Shown here one piece after another: positions 1 to 8,978 of a DNA stretch of 64,000 nt. This DNA is from Candidatus Zipacnadia bacterium (lineage in GTDB: Bacteria; Armatimonadota; Zipacnadia; Zipacnadales; UBA5352). The stretch spans positions 1-64,000 of the forward strand of contig JALGSU010000017.1 of NCBI GenBank assembly GCA_029821735.1, in the 5' to 3' direction. A program made the position numbers and the translations under genes. The notes beneath the pieces are model-generated. The model was not told where the DNA came from and searched no databases. It saw only the letters and a list, made by a program, of their open reading frames with translations. Positions within the stretch are counted from its first letter, which is position 1; each line of letters starts with the position of its first letter.

Positions 1-107
1 ACGACTACATCAAAGTGCACAACGCAAATGCCCAACCGTTCGAATGGACCAAGCAAGATGTGCGACAAACCAAACCCACAGAACAACTCAAGGACTTGAT
101 CAAGTAG
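1..107 (+). CDS. IS630-family transposase, C-terminal end (partial)
   Basis: The first 105 bases read without a stop, in the frame starting at base 3, and end at TAG 105-107. The last 34 residues contain the pattern YIKVHNANAQPFEWTK. This matches the usual IS630/Tc1-like transposase ending (Y-I-x-x-H-N ... P-F-x-W-T). The rest of the gene lies left of the window, so it cannot be judged whether the element is intact. No terminal inverted repeat could be recognised downstream. Confidence 0.65.
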   Translation, partial: DYIKVHNANAQPFEWTKQDVRQTKPTEQLKDLIK

Positions 108-489
108 GTACTAGGCCCAGGCGGCATGGAGGCGGTTGTGCCGCGGGCCTTCCTCCTGACTCCTTATGCGGATCGCGGATGGGTGCGCAATATGTCGGTG
201 CCGTCGCTTGAGCATCCCAGGAACGTCCCTGCCATCCACGATCACCGCGCCGCCGTCGCGCACTCGGCCAACGGTGGTCCGGATCCGCAGGACGACTCGA
301 TAACTTGATTCGTGTATTCGGAGATCCAATAACCCCGATCGGCCAATGGCTGGCAGTGGCCAGACGGTTGCGCCGGCACGCACCAACCACCACTCCAGCC
401 CGAGCCTGAGAGGCAGGGCGCCACTCGTCCAGTCGCTCCCTCACTCGCCAACAAGTCACCATTGTCCGCAAGTCCCAACGCAGCCATAG
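108..489. other. Gene-poor stretch after the transposase tail
   Basis: No reading frame here has a convincing start, ribosome site and protein-like composition. The open frames on the minus strand are arginine- and proline-rich and look like GC-driven shadows. The stretch probably holds the insertion-sequence end and decayed flanking DNA. Confidence 0.4.
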
Positions 490-585
490 GTGGAGGTCCG
501 GGGGCGGGGGAGGCGAAACACAGTCCATAGCCAAACCACAATGACAGCCAAGAGCGCTCCTCGGTCGTTGCGGGGGATACCCAGT

Positions 586-1607
586 ATGGAAGCAGACATT
601 ACGCCGGGCCTAGGCTCATCAATACACGGGTCAAAGGTCTACCGCATACTGTTCTGGGCAGCGATCGTGCTCGGAGTGCTGGACTGGATAGTCTACAGCA
701 ACGGAATGTCGTTGTTCCAGCCGTTCAGACGACCGGAGACTACCACGGCGATCCAAGTTTGGCGTGAGTTCGGCCCAGAGCAGACCGATGTCGTGTTCGT
801 TGGCGATTCCCTGACAGCCCTTGGCTTCGTGCCCACCGTGGTGGATGGCGAACTGCGTTCGCAGGGGCATCAGTTGGGATCTTACAACCTTGCAGAGCAT
901 GGAGCCTGCCTTCTGGATATTGCCGGTGTCGTGGACTACTTGTTCGGCGTTGGGGGACATCCGAAGTGGATGGTGTTGGGTGTTGCCAGGCACCAGATGC
1001 ATGTGAGGAATATAGCGCGCTTTCAGCTTCATCGCTCCAACCCGCCGCTCGCTTACCATCTGTTCCGGGCCGATCCCTGCTGGCAAAACGCTTGCACGAT
1101 GGGAGCGGCCCTGCTCAGAGGGCCCCAAGTGATAGCACAACTGCCCATGCAGCTAGTCCCAAACTACCAACATAGGATAGCCGATGCGAGAGCAGCGAAA
1201 GGCTTCGTTGCGGGCAAAGCGCCACGTGCCCGGAACGATGAGAGGGCGGCCAAGTTGCTGAGGCATAGCGCCGCTTTCCAGCCGAATAGTACAGTGGAAG
1301 CGGCCCTTGCGCGCATTGCGGATTCTGCGCGAAAGCATCAGTGTCGCCTCATCGTCATCAACATGCCAATGACACGGCCTCGGCTAAACATCGAGAGAGA
1401 ATGTGGTTACTCAGACTATTTGGCCTGGCTGAGTGGCCTCATGGCCGCGCAGGGCGTGCGCTTCGAAGACATGAATACTCCCCGTGGCTTCCACCTGACA
1501 GCGATTTCGGAGACACCCACCATCTAACCGCCGCTGGGGCAGAGCGCTTCAGTCGTATGGTGACGCAGCAACTGCTGATCCCCGAACTGGAAGCGATCGG
1601 GGAATGA
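586..1607 (+). CDS. SGNH hydrolase-like (DltD/AlgX-type) polysaccharide acetylation protein, frameshifted near its end
   Basis: The protein has an N-terminal membrane helix (around YRILFWAAIVLGVLDWIV) followed by an SGNH/GDSL-type domain. Its block I reads VVFVGDSLTALGF. The frame that starts upstream stops at 1525-1527, but the family's C-terminal block appears in the next frame as FGDTHHLTAAGAERFSRMV, ending at 1605-1607. A one-base indel at about 1480-1495 would join them, and without it the catalytic Asp/His block is lost. The frame is open from a GTG at 490. ATG 586 follows a G-rich stretch and is my preferred start; ATG 541 is the alternative. It lies directly before an MBOAT gene (stop and start overlap), the usual pairing for O-acetylation of exopolysaccharide. 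The family call is good; the exact substrate is unknown. Confidence 0.7.
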
Positions 1608-3036
1608 ACTTCGCTGAGGCAAATACGGCGTCTTCCTCCTTGTGGTGTTCACGCTCTTCTGGATGCTCAGGAAACGCAGAACTCTGCGCCACTCAATGCT
1701 CCTCCTTGGCAGCTACTTCTTCTACGCACAGTGGAACCTCTACTACCTCGGGCTGATCATCTTCTCATCGCTCCTGGACTTCAGTCTGGGGCGTATGATC
1801 CACCGCGAACAGGACAAGGCTCGGCGCCGTCTCTATCTGATCTGCTCTCTTGTGGGCAACCTCGGTGTCCTGGCGCTGTTCAAGTACTTCAACTTCTTCT
1901 CCAGCTCGGTCCAGGCACTTCTTGCGGCTACTGGACTGGAGGTCGCGACGCCGACCTTGCAGGTGCTGCTGCCAGTCGGGATATCGTTCTACACTTTCCA
2001 GACTCTCAGTTACACGATAGACATTTACAGGGGTAAGCTGACCTCGACGAACAGCCTTCTCGACTTTTCCCTCTTCGTCGGCTTCTTCCCGCAACTGGTT
2101 GCGGGGCCAATTGTCAGGGCCTCCGACTTCCTGCCTCAACTCGAGAAACAGCCTGTCTATGACGACGACAAGGCTGTCGAAGGCATCTACCTCATCCTCA
2201 AAGGTCTGACCAAGAAGATCATCATCGCGGACTTCCTCGGGCGCTGGCTTGTGGAAGCCGTCTTTGAGGATCCCTCTGCCTACCACGGGCTTCGGGTGCT
2301 CATAGGGGTCTATGCCTACGCATTCCAGATATACGGTGACTTCTCGGGGTATACGGACGTAGCCATAGGAAGCGCGAAGATGATGGGATTCGAACTCCCT
2401 ATCAACTTCAACCGCCCCTACATTGCCACCGACCTGCAGGACTTCTGGCGCCGCTGGCACATCTCCCTCTCCACTTGGCTGCGTGACTACCTGTACATAC
2501 CTCTCGGCGGCTCACGTGGCTCGAACACCCGGACATATGCGAATTTGCTCATCACGATGGTTCTCGGCGGGCTCTGGCACGGCGCGAACTGGACGTTCGT
2601 TGTATGGGGAACGCTGCATGGCGGCGCGCTGGCCATAACAAGGATGGTTCAGCGATCTGGCCTCGTTCCCGCAGGCGAGTTGCCACAATGGGCAGACACC
2701 GCAGTGCTGACCCTCAAGCGAATCGCCACTTTCCATCTGGTCTGTCTCGGTTGGGTCTTCTTCCGCTCCCCGACTTTCGGGCAGGCGACGGACTTGCTCC
2801 GCAGCCTGACCACCGGTGGCAAGATGGGCATGGACCATCCCTACTCCGTGGGTGCCGTGGGCCTTCTGGTTCTGGCAATTCTGGCACATATCACCCCGAA
2901 GGAATGGGACGGTGCGTTCGCCAGAGCGTTCGCCCGAGCCCCAGCGTTTGTCGAAGCAGTCATAGTAGTCTTCGCCATAGCGCTCTTCTCGCTGTTCAGC
3001 GACAGGGGTACTCCGTTCATCTACTTCCAGTTCTGA
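1604..3036 (+). CDS. MBOAT family O-acyltransferase (AlgI/DltB-like), probable frameshift at the N-terminus
   Basis: This polytopic membrane protein transfers acyl groups, probably acetyl, to an exported polysaccharide. Family marks are SYFFYAQWN near the start, DFWRRWHISLSTWLRDYLYI in the middle, and GGLWHGANWTFVVWG with the conserved catalytic His. The long frame only has a start at GTG 1642, which would cut the first helix. ATG 1604, which overlaps the upstream TGA, gives MNFAEA in another frame. One missing base near 1619 would give MNFAEAKYGVFLLVVFTLFW, the expected N-terminus. At about 475 residues after correction the length is normal. It acts with the preceding SGNH protein. Confidence 0.85.
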
Positions 3037-3104
3037 CGGACGCTATCAGCGCCAGCACGAGAGACTGCTGGGTTGTCCCAGTTCCCCACACGAACGAAGG
3101 TCCG

Positions 3105-3391
3105 GGTGCGTAGGAGGTGCACGGTGGCGCGTCGGCAAACTACCGCGCTGACGGTAGACGCGGGCCCCACGTGAACGGGCCCGACTAGCCAGACCCCAGT
3201 GGGGATGACACCCGATGCACGCGCTGACAATCGACGCCGAAGACTGGGCGCAACTGATGTGCTCATATCTCGGGCACACCATGCCCGTGAGCGAGCAGTT
3301 CGTCAGCTCCATCGAGCGGACACTCGATATGCTCGGCCAGCATGACACCCGCGCCACGTTCTTCGCGCTGATACCAGAGAAGGCCCGGTCT
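3105..3391 (+). pseudogene. Truncated duplicate of the downstream XrtA-type polysaccharide deacetylase gene
   Basis: From ATG 3215 the reading begins MHALTIDAEDWAQLMCSYLG and is nearly identical to the first 50 residues of the gene at 4849. Similarity extends upstream into the leader (about 3105-3214 against 4735-4848). After the shared bases cgttcttcg (3357-3365) the copy jumps to sequence resembling 5204-5225, so about 200 bases are missing inside it. It then loses all similarity. The two junction sites in the intact gene (4991-4999 and 5195-5203) both carry cgttcttcg, which points to deletion between short direct repeats. No functional deacetylase can be made. Confidence 0.85.
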
Positions 3392-3470
3392 TCCCACACG
3401 CCTACGTTTCGTGCTGGGCTGCCTGTGGGATGCTTGAGCCCCAGTCATCGACCAGATAGGAGAACGAAAC

Positions 3471-4487
3471 ATGCGGAAGGGCCTATCCCCTGTCACTGTC
3501 GTGATCCCCGCCTACAACGCGGCGGACACGATTGCGCGTGCGCTGAAATCCGCCTACGCGCAGACCTATGATGACATTGCCGAAGTCATCGTGGTGGATG
3601 ACGGCTCCACAGACGACACGGCGAGGGTTGTATGTCGCGAGTTCCCCCAAGTTACGCTGATCCAGCAAGAGAATTCTGGCGTAGGTGCCGCGCGCAACGC
3701 GGGCATCAGCAAAGCGGAGAACGACTATGTTGCGCTCTTGGACGCCGATGATGAATGGCTGCCTGAGAAGACAGCAAGACAGATGGCGATTCTCGCGCGC
3801 GAGCCCGAGGTAGATTACTGTGCATGCCTCCCTCAGATCAGTACCCAGTACCGTTGTCGGCGCCCCTACCGTGAGACTCCTGGCTCGACCGAGACTGTCA
3901 GGTTTTTGCCTTACCTGAGGGATCAGCACCCCCCGATCGGTTGTTCGGTGATCGCCCGAAGATCTGCACTTGTGGAGGTAGGCGGTTACGATGAGCATCG
4001 CACGTTCCTGGACCTGGACCTTGATCTGTGGCTGCGAGTGCTCGCCAGCGGTCAGAGACTCGTGATGCTCAAGGAGCATCTGTACAGATGGCATATCCAG
4101 TCAACCGGTCTGAGCCAGGGCAGGGGGGCGCTGGCTATGCACGAGAGCAGGCTGAAGATACTGGACAAGTGGGCCCCCGGCAAAGTGGCAGAGGCTCGGA
4201 ACTTGCTGACGCTGGAGCAGCATGCGCAGATAGAGCGGCGCGCGCTCTTGTCTGCCAGCCGTTGCTACGCATACTATGGCGAACTCGATGTATCCCGGAA
4301 GTATGCTGAACAGGCGCGTGGCACAGCCGCAGCAGGTTCGTGTTCGCTCTCCGACAGCTTGCTGCTGACCTGTCTGCTCAAGGCCCCATCCATCTACGGG
4401 GCGGGCATGAGGGGACTTGCTGTGGGAACAGACCTGATCAAGAGACTGGTCCGTCGCCGTCGCCGATCCCTTTCAGACTCAACCTGA
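3471..4487 (+). CDS. Glycosyltransferase family 2
   Basis: This is a GT-A fold enzyme of the cytoplasmic membrane face that adds a sugar from a nucleotide donor to the growing repeat unit. The N-terminus shows VTVVIPAYNAADTI, the nucleotide-binding VIVVDDGSTDDTA, and the metal-binding LLDADDEWLPEK. The last 100 or so residues are variable. ATG 3471 follows TAGGAG at good spacing. Its first 110 residues closely resemble those of the two GT2 genes near 24 and 26 kb, while the rest diverges. It sits between the deacetylase remnant and the intact deacetylase. Donor and acceptor cannot be predicted. Confidence 0.9.
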   Translation: MRKGLSPVTVVIPAYNAADTIARALKSAYAQTYDDIAEVIVVDDGSTDDTARVVCREFPQVTLIQQENSGVGAARNAGISKAENDYVALLDADDEWLPEKTARQMAILAREPEVDYCACLPQISTQYRCRRPYRETPGSTETVRFLPYLRDQHPPIGCSVIARRSALVEVGGYDEHRTFLDLDLDLWLRVLASGQRLVMLKEHLYRWHIQSTGLSQGRGALAMHESRLKILDKWAPGKVAEARNLLTLEQHAQIERRALLSASRCYAYYGELDVSRKYAEQARGTAAAGSCSLSDSLLLTCLLKAPSIYGAGMRGLAVGTDLIKRLVRRRRRSLSDST

Positions 4488-4848
4488 GCTTGGATAACAC
4501 GAGGCCAGCGCTGGAGTTCACTCGAACACGGAGTCGTTGGGCGAGCCCAATGAGCAGTTGCTCATCGGCGCTGAGCCGGCGCCTTCGGTCGTGCCGCCTC
4601 CCGCCTTGGACCATCAGCGACACGGGGGAACTCCTCAAGCCAGAGCAGACAAGAGTCTTGACGCAAGAACCTGACTCCAGTTCGAGCAGATGCAGCCGTC
4701 AGCGGGCCGCGCGTGTGTGCCGAAGGCTGGGGTGCCTGGGAGGTGATGGTTGCCTGGGCGTCAAACTACCCGCAGCCGCCCTCTTCCCGATGAATGCGGG
4801 GCTTACTTGTGCGGGGGCGGAGCGGCGAGCAGGGGAGGATGACACCCA
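4488..4848. other. Intergenic stretch with one short hairpin and duplicated leader
   Basis: No gene is supported here. A perfect 7-bp inverted repeat (4550-4556 with 4559-4565) may be a weak terminator of the GT2 gene, but no T-run follows it. Bases from about 4735 on resemble the leader of the truncated deacetylase copy at 3105-3214. Confidence 0.4.
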
Positions 4849-5772
4849 ATGCATGCGCTGACAATCGACGCCGAAGACTGGGCGCAACTGATGTGCTCAT
4901 ACCTCGGGCACACCATGCCCGTGAGCGAGCAGTTCGTCAGCTCCATCGAGCGGACACTCAACATGCTCGGCCAGCATGACACCCGCGCCACGTTCTTCGT
5001 GGTCGCGTCTCAGGCCATCAAGCAACCAGCCATCGTGCGCGAGATCGCCGAGTGTGGCCACGAGGTCGCCAGCCACGGGTGGACGCACGCGAAGATGCAC
5101 GAGTTCACCCCCGACTCGTTCCGCGAAGACCTGCGGCGCAGCATCGACACCCTCGAGGAAATCACCGGGCAGGAAGTCTACGGGCACCGCTGCCCGTTCT
5201 TCGCGCTCATGCCCGAGCAGTCATGGGCGTTCGAGATACTCCAGGAACTTGGGCTTGAGTATGACAGTAGCCTCACCACGCTGCTCTGGCAGGCGCAGAA
5301 GATCGCGCTGCCCGACGAACCCTTCGTATGCGCTTTGCCCGGCGGACGGGAGATTGTCGAGGTGCCGGCGCTCGCGCGCAAGGTCGGGCCGGTAACCGCA
5401 CGACTGATCGGCGGGCGGGGCTTTCGCGTCATGCCCTCGAGCTTCTACCTTTCGCACCTGCGCGAGCGCGAGGAGCAGGGCCTCCCGGCGATGATGTATG
5501 TCCACACCTATGAGACAACACCCGATAGGCTCATGCGCTATGTGCCAAGTCACCTGCCCATACGGGAAAGGGCGAAACTCGTTGTGGCCGCGAAGGCCTT
5601 CGAGGTCGGTATGGGGCGTATGAACCGGGCGCTGCACAGACTGCTGGATCAGTATGAGTGGGCGCCGATGCGCGACGTCGTCGCCGAGCGCAGACAGAAG
5701 GGCACGATGCCCCGGGTTGTGGTCACGACGGAAGGCAAGGTTGTGTCTGACTTCGCGGGCGTGCTCGCTTGA
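4849..5772 (+). CDS. Polysaccharide deacetylase, XrtA/PEP-CTERM-locus type
   Basis: This NodB-fold metal-dependent deacetylase probably removes acetyl groups from N-acetylated sugars of the exopolysaccharide. Motif 1 appears as LTIDAEDW (residues 4-11), the form used by the PEP-CTERM-locus subfamily rather than TFDDG. The metal-binding His pair lies in SHGWTH (75-80). The C-terminal third (MYVHTYE, then the MRYVPSH region) resembles the DUF3473 extension of that subfamily. At 307 residues the length is normal. ATG 4849 follows GGGGAGGATG; it is also the position where similarity to the duplicate at 3215 supports a start. The initiating sugar transferase follows 34 bases downstream. Confidence 0.85.
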   Translation: MHALTIDAEDWAQLMCSYLGHTMPVSEQFVSSIERTLNMLGQHDTRATFFVVASQAIKQPAIVREIAECGHEVASHGWTHAKMHEFTPDSFREDLRRSIDTLEEITGQEVYGHRCPFFALMPEQSWAFEILQELGLEYDSSLTTLLWQAQKIALPDEPFVCALPGGREIVEVPALARKVGPVTARLIGGRGFRVMPSSFYLSHLREREEQGLPAMMYVHTYETTPDRLMRYVPSHLPIRERAKLVVAAKAFEVGMGRMNRALHRLLDQYEWAPMRDVVAERRQKGTMPRVVVTTEGKVVSDFAGVLA

Positions 5773-5806
5773 CCGCCACAGTCTCTGGCGTGGGAGGATG
5801 GCTGCG

Positions 5807-6508
5807 ATGGCACAACAAGATGTCCGCGAATTGAGGAAGCTGCTGACGGAACGGGCGCGAGAGATCGACGCGCAACCATCGCCGGTGGGACTCGCGCTCA
5901 AACGCCTGGCAGACATCATCGGCGCAGTTCTGGCGCTGCTGGTTTTCTGGCCACTGCTGCTTCTTCTCGCGATACTCGTCAGGCTTGACTCGCATGGCCC
6001 GGCGATCTTCAGCCAGCAACGGCTGGGGCAGTGGGGTCGGCCATTCACGCTCCACAAGCTGCGGACCATGGTCAAAGATGCAGAGAAGAAGGGCGCGGGG
6101 CTGGCAATCGAGAAGAACGACGCACGGATCACCCGCATCGGTGCCTTCCTGCGGAAAGCCAGTCTCGATGAGCTTCCGCAACTCTGGAATGTGCTGACTG
6201 GCGATATGAGTTTTGTGGGCCCTCGACCCTTGCCGGTGACCTATCTGGATCGATGGAATGAACGCCAGCAGTTGCGATTGGTGATGCCTCAGGGCCTCAC
6301 GGGGTGGTCGCAGGTCACGATGCGTAATGATGGGCCGTGGCCCGAGCGTCTGGAGAAGGATGTCGAGTACCTGCAGAAATGGTCGCTCGGCTTCGACGCC
6401 CGTGTGTTCTTCGTCACCTTCGGCAAGGTACTGAAGCGCAGCGGCATTCAGACCGCGGAGGGCGGCGTGGAGGAGTTCAAACCGGAGCATCGTGACGCTG
6501 ACGCCTAG
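5807..6508 (+). CDS. Initiating sugar transferase (undecaprenyl-phosphate sugar phosphotransferase)
   Basis: The enzyme transfers a sugar-1-phosphate to undecaprenyl phosphate and so starts the repeat unit on the inner membrane. One hydrophobic segment (about residues 36-58) is followed by the classical catalytic core: GPAIFSQQRLG, FTLHKLRTM, the basic/acidic stretch DARITRIGAFLRKASLDELP, NVLTGDMSFVGPRP and the end block around LTGWSQV. It lacks the extra N-terminal helices of WbaP-type enzymes and is monotopic-like. ATG 5807 lies 9 bases after GGAGG, whereas ATG 5798 lies directly on it, so 5807 is chosen. It is the only such transferase in the window. Confidence 0.92.
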   Translation: MAQQDVRELRKLLTERAREIDAQPSPVGLALKRLADIIGAVLALLVFWPLLLLLAILVRLDSHGPAIFSQQRLGQWGRPFTLHKLRTMVKDAEKKGAGLAIEKNDARITRIGAFLRKASLDELPQLWNVLTGDMSFVGPRPLPVTYLDRWNERQQLRLVMPQGLTGWSQVTMRNDGPWPERLEKDVEYLQKWSLGFDARVFFVTFGKVLKRSGIQTAEGGVEEFKPEHRDADA

Positions 6509-6570
6509 CTCAACCGGTATGCGGGCTTTCACCCAATCTGTCAAAGCTATCGGGAAAGAGGTAACACACA

Positions 6571-7413
6571 ATGCCTAGCGTGGTCTTTATGGGAAGGAAG
6601 CCTGGTGCGGTCGTCGCTCTGGAGCACCTCCTCGAATCGGGCTGGCATATCCCCTGCGTGGTCACTCCTGCCGGCAAGACCACGTGGCTTCCGACTCCCA
6701 CGCTCCGGGATGTGGCCAAGTCCGCAGGACTGGACGTGTTCGATTGGCGGCAGTTTCGCACCGCGCTTGAGGGTGGCGAGTTGGACGAGGTCGTCAAGGG
6801 TGTTGAGTGGGTCTTCAGCTATCTCTTTCCGTATCTCGTCCCTGCCGCAATCCTCGAGCTCCCCAGTAAGGGCGCCCTCAACTTCCATCCGGCGCCGCTG
6901 CCCGACTATGGAGGACTGGGGGGATACAACTTCGCAATACTGGAGGAACAGGAAGAGTACGGCGTAACCTGCCATTTCATGGATGAACATTTCGACACGG
7001 GTGATGTGGTCGAAGTGCTTCGTTTCTCGATGGACGCGAGTTGCGCTACCGCCTTGTCCCTCGAAGCCATCTCGCAGGAGTACCTCATCGATCTATTCCG
7101 AGACATCGTTGATAGGATCGAGTGCGATGTTGAGTTGCCACGGCTGCCCCTCAAAGGAGCCACGCGCTATATCGATAGAGAAGAGTTCGAGCGACAGAAG
7201 GTGCTGACTTCTGCCCAGACCGGTGATGCGTTGGAGCGGCACGTTAGGGCGTTCTGGTATCCTCCTTACGATGGCGCAATCATCGAGATCGAGGGGCGTC
7301 GCTACTCCCTAGCGACGACGGACTTGCTGCAAGACATGGGCCCACAAATTCACGCGGGAGACTTGGAGCGGCTACGGCAACACGCGGCACGTGGCAAGAA
7401 ACAGAGGAGTTAG
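6571..7413 (+). CDS. Formyltransferase family protein (probable nucleotide-sugar N-formyltransferase)
   Basis: The protein belongs to the N10-formyl-tetrahydrofolate-dependent formyltransferases. The core motif NFHPAPLPDYGG (104-115) carries the conserved Asn and His, and the loop FDTGD (141-145) supplies the Asp. With 280 residues it lacks the length and C-terminal domain of a housekeeping methionyl-tRNA formyltransferase. Its position between a sugar transferase and a DegT aminotransferase suggests it formylates an amino group on a 4-amino sugar nucleotide. The N-terminal MGRKPGAV resembles the sugar-binding start of such enzymes. The substrate is inferred from context only. Confidence 0.8.
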   Translation: MPSVVFMGRKPGAVVALEHLLESGWHIPCVVTPAGKTTWLPTPTLRDVAKSAGLDVFDWRQFRTALEGGELDEVVKGVEWVFSYLFPYLVPAAILELPSKGALNFHPAPLPDYGGLGGYNFAILEEQEEYGVTCHFMDEHFDTGDVVEVLRFSMDASCATALSLEAISQEYLIDLFRDIVDRIECDVELPRLPLKGATRYIDREEFERQKVLTSAQTGDALERHVRAFWYPPYDGAIIEIEGRRYSLATTDLLQDMGPQIHAGDLERLRQHAARGKKQRS

Positions 7414-7487
7414 CCGGGGCATCTTTCGACAGGACGCGAGCGGGAACTAACGCAGGCGCATCCCAGGAGTTTTCGGGAGGAAGCATA

Positions 7488-8750
7488 ATGTCTGAGAAAC
7501 TGGCGATTCACGGTGGAACGGCGGCAGTACCGGACGGCATGGTCGAGACCTGGCCCCCGCTCACACAGGCCGATCGCGACGCGGTACTGAGTGTCTTTGA
7601 CTCCAACCAGCTGCACACGCGCAACGCCCCCAAGGCTTCCGCGCTCGAGCAGCGATGGGCGGAGTACTGCGGCGCCGAGCATTGCATCGTCACCAACGGT
7701 GGCACGCAGTCGCTGCACATCGCGCTGGCGGGCGTGGGCGTTGAGCCCGGCGATGAAGTCATCCTGCCGGCCTTCAGCTACTGGTCCTCCGCAGCCGCGA
7801 TTCTGCACCAGAACGCGGTGCCTATCTTCGTGGACATCGACCCACAGACATTCACCATCGACCCGGCGCTGATTGAGGACGCCATCACGGAGCGGACCTC
7901 CGCCATCATGCCGGTGCACATCCACGGGATGCCCGCAGACCTCGACTCGGTGATGGAGGTAGCCCGCAAGCACGGCTTGCGCGTGGTCGATGACGCCGCC
8001 CAGGCCCAGGGCGCGACCTACAAGGGCCAAGCGGTTGGCGGAGCGACAGACGCGACGGCGTTCAGCCTGAACCGGCTCAAGAACCTGACCGGTGGCGAGG
8101 GCGGCCTGATGACGACCAATAATGAGGCCGTCTACACGTGCGCGGCGGCGACCGGCGGGCTCGGCAGCGTCACGGTGGACGACGGTGGCACGGAGCGGAC
8201 GTTCTTCGGCCACGGCTACAACTACCGCCCGGTTGAGTTCGCGGCAGCAATGGCCCTGAGCCAGCTCGACCGGCTTGACGAGTACAACCAGCAGCGGCGC
8301 GAGATGGCTGATTACCTGACCGAGCACCTGGCGGATATTCCGGGCGTGAGTGGGCCATACACACCCGATTACGCAGGCCCGGTACACTTCATGTACACCA
8401 TCGAGTTCATTCCTGACGAGCTGGATATTGACGTGACAGTCGATGAACTGAAGTCGGCAGCCTGGAATGCCCTGGAAGCAGAGGGCGTAGCGATCCTGCA
8501 GTGGCAGCGAGAGCCGATCCCGGCGATGCAGTTCTTCCAGGACGAGCGAGGATATGGCAGCGCCTACCCGTGGCGCTGTGGCGATTCGCAGGTCACGTAC
8601 AACGCCGATGACTATCCTGAGTCGCAGCGCTTCGTGGCTTCACACGCGTATCTGCGGGGCGTGTTCGCGCCTAACAGCATGGACCTGATTGAGCGGTACG
8701 TTGACGCATTCCGCAAGGTCTTCTCGCAGATAGACGCAGTGATGGGCTGA
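7488..8750 (+). CDS. DegT/DnrJ/EryC1/StrS-family sugar aminotransferase
   Basis: This PLP enzyme transfers an amino group, normally from glutamate, to a keto-sugar nucleotide. Visible marks are NGGTQSLHIAL, GDEVILPAFSYWSSA, the pocket sequence VVDDAAQAQGA, and the Schiff-base lysine in NRLKNLTGGEGG (Lys about 198). The 420-residue length is normal. ATG 7488 follows GGGAGG. The formyltransferase is immediately upstream, and a FlaA1-type dehydratase that would make the keto-sugar lies 3 kb downstream, so the three could form one N-formylamino-sugar pathway. Confidence 0.9.
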   Translation: MSEKLAIHGGTAAVPDGMVETWPPLTQADRDAVLSVFDSNQLHTRNAPKASALEQRWAEYCGAEHCIVTNGGTQSLHIALAGVGVEPGDEVILPAFSYWSSAAAILHQNAVPIFVDIDPQTFTIDPALIEDAITERTSAIMPVHIHGMPADLDSVMEVARKHGLRVVDDAAQAQGATYKGQAVGGATDATAFSLNRLKNLTGGEGGLMTTNNEAVYTCAAATGGLGSVTVDDGGTERTFFGHGYNYRPVEFAAAMALSQLDRLDEYNQQRREMADYLTEHLADIPGVSGPYTPDYAGPVHFMYTIEFIPDELDIDVTVDELKSAAWNALEAEGVAILQWQREPIPAMQFFQDERGYGSAYPWRCGDSQVTYNADDYPESQRFVASHAYLRGVFAPNSMDLIERYVDAFRKVFSQIDAVMG

Positions 8751-8790
8751 TCGGCCCCCGGCTTGGGCGCCATCACGCGGAGTTCTGGCA

Positions 8791-8851
8791 GTGAACTATG
8801 TAAACAGTTCACCCTAGTCGCTTGACTGTCACCTGCCAACAAGTGTATTAT
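8791..8851 (+). promoter_or_regulatory. Promoter of the SLH-porin gene with upstream inverted repeat
   Basis: TTGACT at 8822-8827 and TATTAT at 8846-8851 are separated by 18 bases, a strong sigma-70-type promoter. A perfect 7-bp inverted repeat, GTGAACT (8791-8797) with AGTTCAC (8806-8812), ends 9 bases before the -35 box. It could be an operator or the terminator of the preceding aminotransferase gene. The untranslated leader would be about 120 bases. Confidence 0.65.
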
Positions 8852-8978
8852 CAGTCTCGCGAGAGTTCGTATGATTGCAGGGGAGACCGCCCAAGCACTT
8901 CTGGGAGGCTCGCCTGTATGCGAGTGGCAGTACATGGCTTCGCACAGCAAGCCCCAAGCCCTGGGAGGGTGAGGAACA

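Noticed and set aside
100-541. Three overlapping minus-strand frames next to the transposase tail
   Set aside because: They contradict one another, are Pro/Arg-rich, and none has a ribosome site. A fragment resembling LADRGYW was considered as a transposase trace but is too short.
4340-4861. Plus-strand open frame of 173 codons across the gap before the deacetylase
   Set aside because: It has Arg/Ser/Pro-rich random composition, starts inside the GT2 gene and overlaps the deacetylase start.
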